Source: Anaerolineales bacterium (GTDB taxonomy: Bacteria > Chloroflexota > Anaerolineae > Aggregatilineales > UBA2796). Taken from it: a DNA stretch of 64,000 nt. Below, in pieces: positions 63,638 through 64,000 of the stretch. The stretch covers positions 62,001 through 126,000 of the forward strand of contig JABTTZ010000004.1 in the NCBI GenBank assembly GCA_015075625.1. Direction: 5' to 3'. How positions within the stretch are numbered: the stretch's first letter is position 1; the number at the start of each line of letters is the position of its first letter. The notes under the pieces are model-generated. The model was given only the letters and a program-made list of their open reading frames with translations. It was not told the origin of the DNA and did not search any database. The translations under genes and the position numbers were made by a program.

Positions 63638-64000
63638 ATGTCGGATGCAGAAAGCCGCTTTCGTGGGCTGTGGTTTGAGGAATTCACCCCAGGGTTGATG
63701 ATCCAAACGCGGGGACGGACGATCACCGAGACAGACCTTGTGAATTTCGCTGGTGTCTCTGGGGATTACAACCCCATGCACACGAACGCGGACTATGCCC
63801 AAACCACCGATTTCAAGGCACGGGTCGCACACGGCGCGTTGATCTTCAGTGTGGCAACCGGGCTGGCATACCAACTGGGCATTTTAGAAGGAACGGTTAT
63901 TGCCTTTCGGGAATTCGGAATGAAGCTAAGCCTCCCCGTGTTCATTGGCGATACGATTCATGTTGACCTGACGGTGAAGGAAAGCAAGCCGATGGCGCGT
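63638..64000 (+). CDS. MaoC-family dehydratase, 3' end cut by window edge
   Basis: Open from ATG 63638 (GGGAGAG upstream) to the window end, 121 codons. It has the hot-dog-fold enoyl-CoA hydratase motif: FAGVSGDYNPMHTNADYA with the catalytic Asp/His pair, followed by VAHGALIFSVATGL. Likely acts on an acyl-CoA. It follows the lipoprotein gene by 23 bases. Confidence 0.92.
   Translation, partial: MSDAESRFRGLWFEEFTPGLMIQTRGRTITETDLVNFAGVSGDYNPMHTNADYAQTTDFKARVAHGALIFSVATGLAYQLGILEGTVIAFREFGMKLSLPVFIGDTIHVDLTVKESKPMAR

Overview
The window most likely comes from a free-living, respiring bacterium of the phylum Chloroflexota (Anaerolineae-like). This is inferred from gene content, not from a marker gene: a partial LysW-type alpha-aminoadipate lysine pathway, Thr/Pro-rich Ser/Thr kinases with extracellular SH3b domains, NDH-2, succinyl-CoA synthetase, and very long acidic TPR proteins. 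Base composition looks even. I see no transposase, integrase, phage gene or CRISPR array.

Layout. 1-2710 (-): a Ser/Thr kinase followed by a membrane protein cut by the window edge. 2841-7680 (+): a GMC oxidoreductase, a metallophosphoesterase and sucCD. 7732-9737 (-): an FAD-dependent NAD(P)H oxidoreductase translationally coupled to an ECF41-type sigma factor. 9951-17832 (+): two giant acidic proteins full of short Trp-Leu motifs, then a methyltransferase. 17900-25006: an M50 protease, a ferredoxin, a VOC protein, a penicillin-acylase-like hydrolase, an orphan response regulator and an unknown membrane protein. 25257-32509 (+): a four-gene operon (SIR2-like protein, double-NTPase STAND protein with WD40 repeats, unknown 217-aa protein, 54-aa CcmD-like membrane protein), facing a dynamin-like GTPase. 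34465-37806 (-): small proteins and a glycosyltransferase/flippase-like pair. 37839-42825 (-): lysine biosynthesis genes, next to tRNA-Glu(CTC). 43273-49390: an NmrA remnant, a glycosidase-like/C39 peptidase fusion, a phosphohexomutase and a MoeZ-like protein. 49714-55714 (-): an alpha-2-macroglobulin-like protein bracketed by ~200-bp inverted repeats. 56211-60731 (+): MarR plus a heterodimeric ABC exporter. 60817-64000: NDH-2 behind Rex-like boxes, a lipoprotein, and a MaoC dehydratase cut by the window edge.

The best candidate for an undescribed system is 25257-32509. It has the layout of a STAND conflict/defence or signalling locus. The SIR2-like and ATPase/sensor modules sit in separate genes, the SIR2 domain has lost the residues expected for NAD hydrolysis, and the partner carries two distinct P-loop NTPase modules before about 14 WD40 blades. 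Second is the pair of giant WL-motif proteins at 9951-16948. Functions are read from motifs and neighbours only; no database search was possible.
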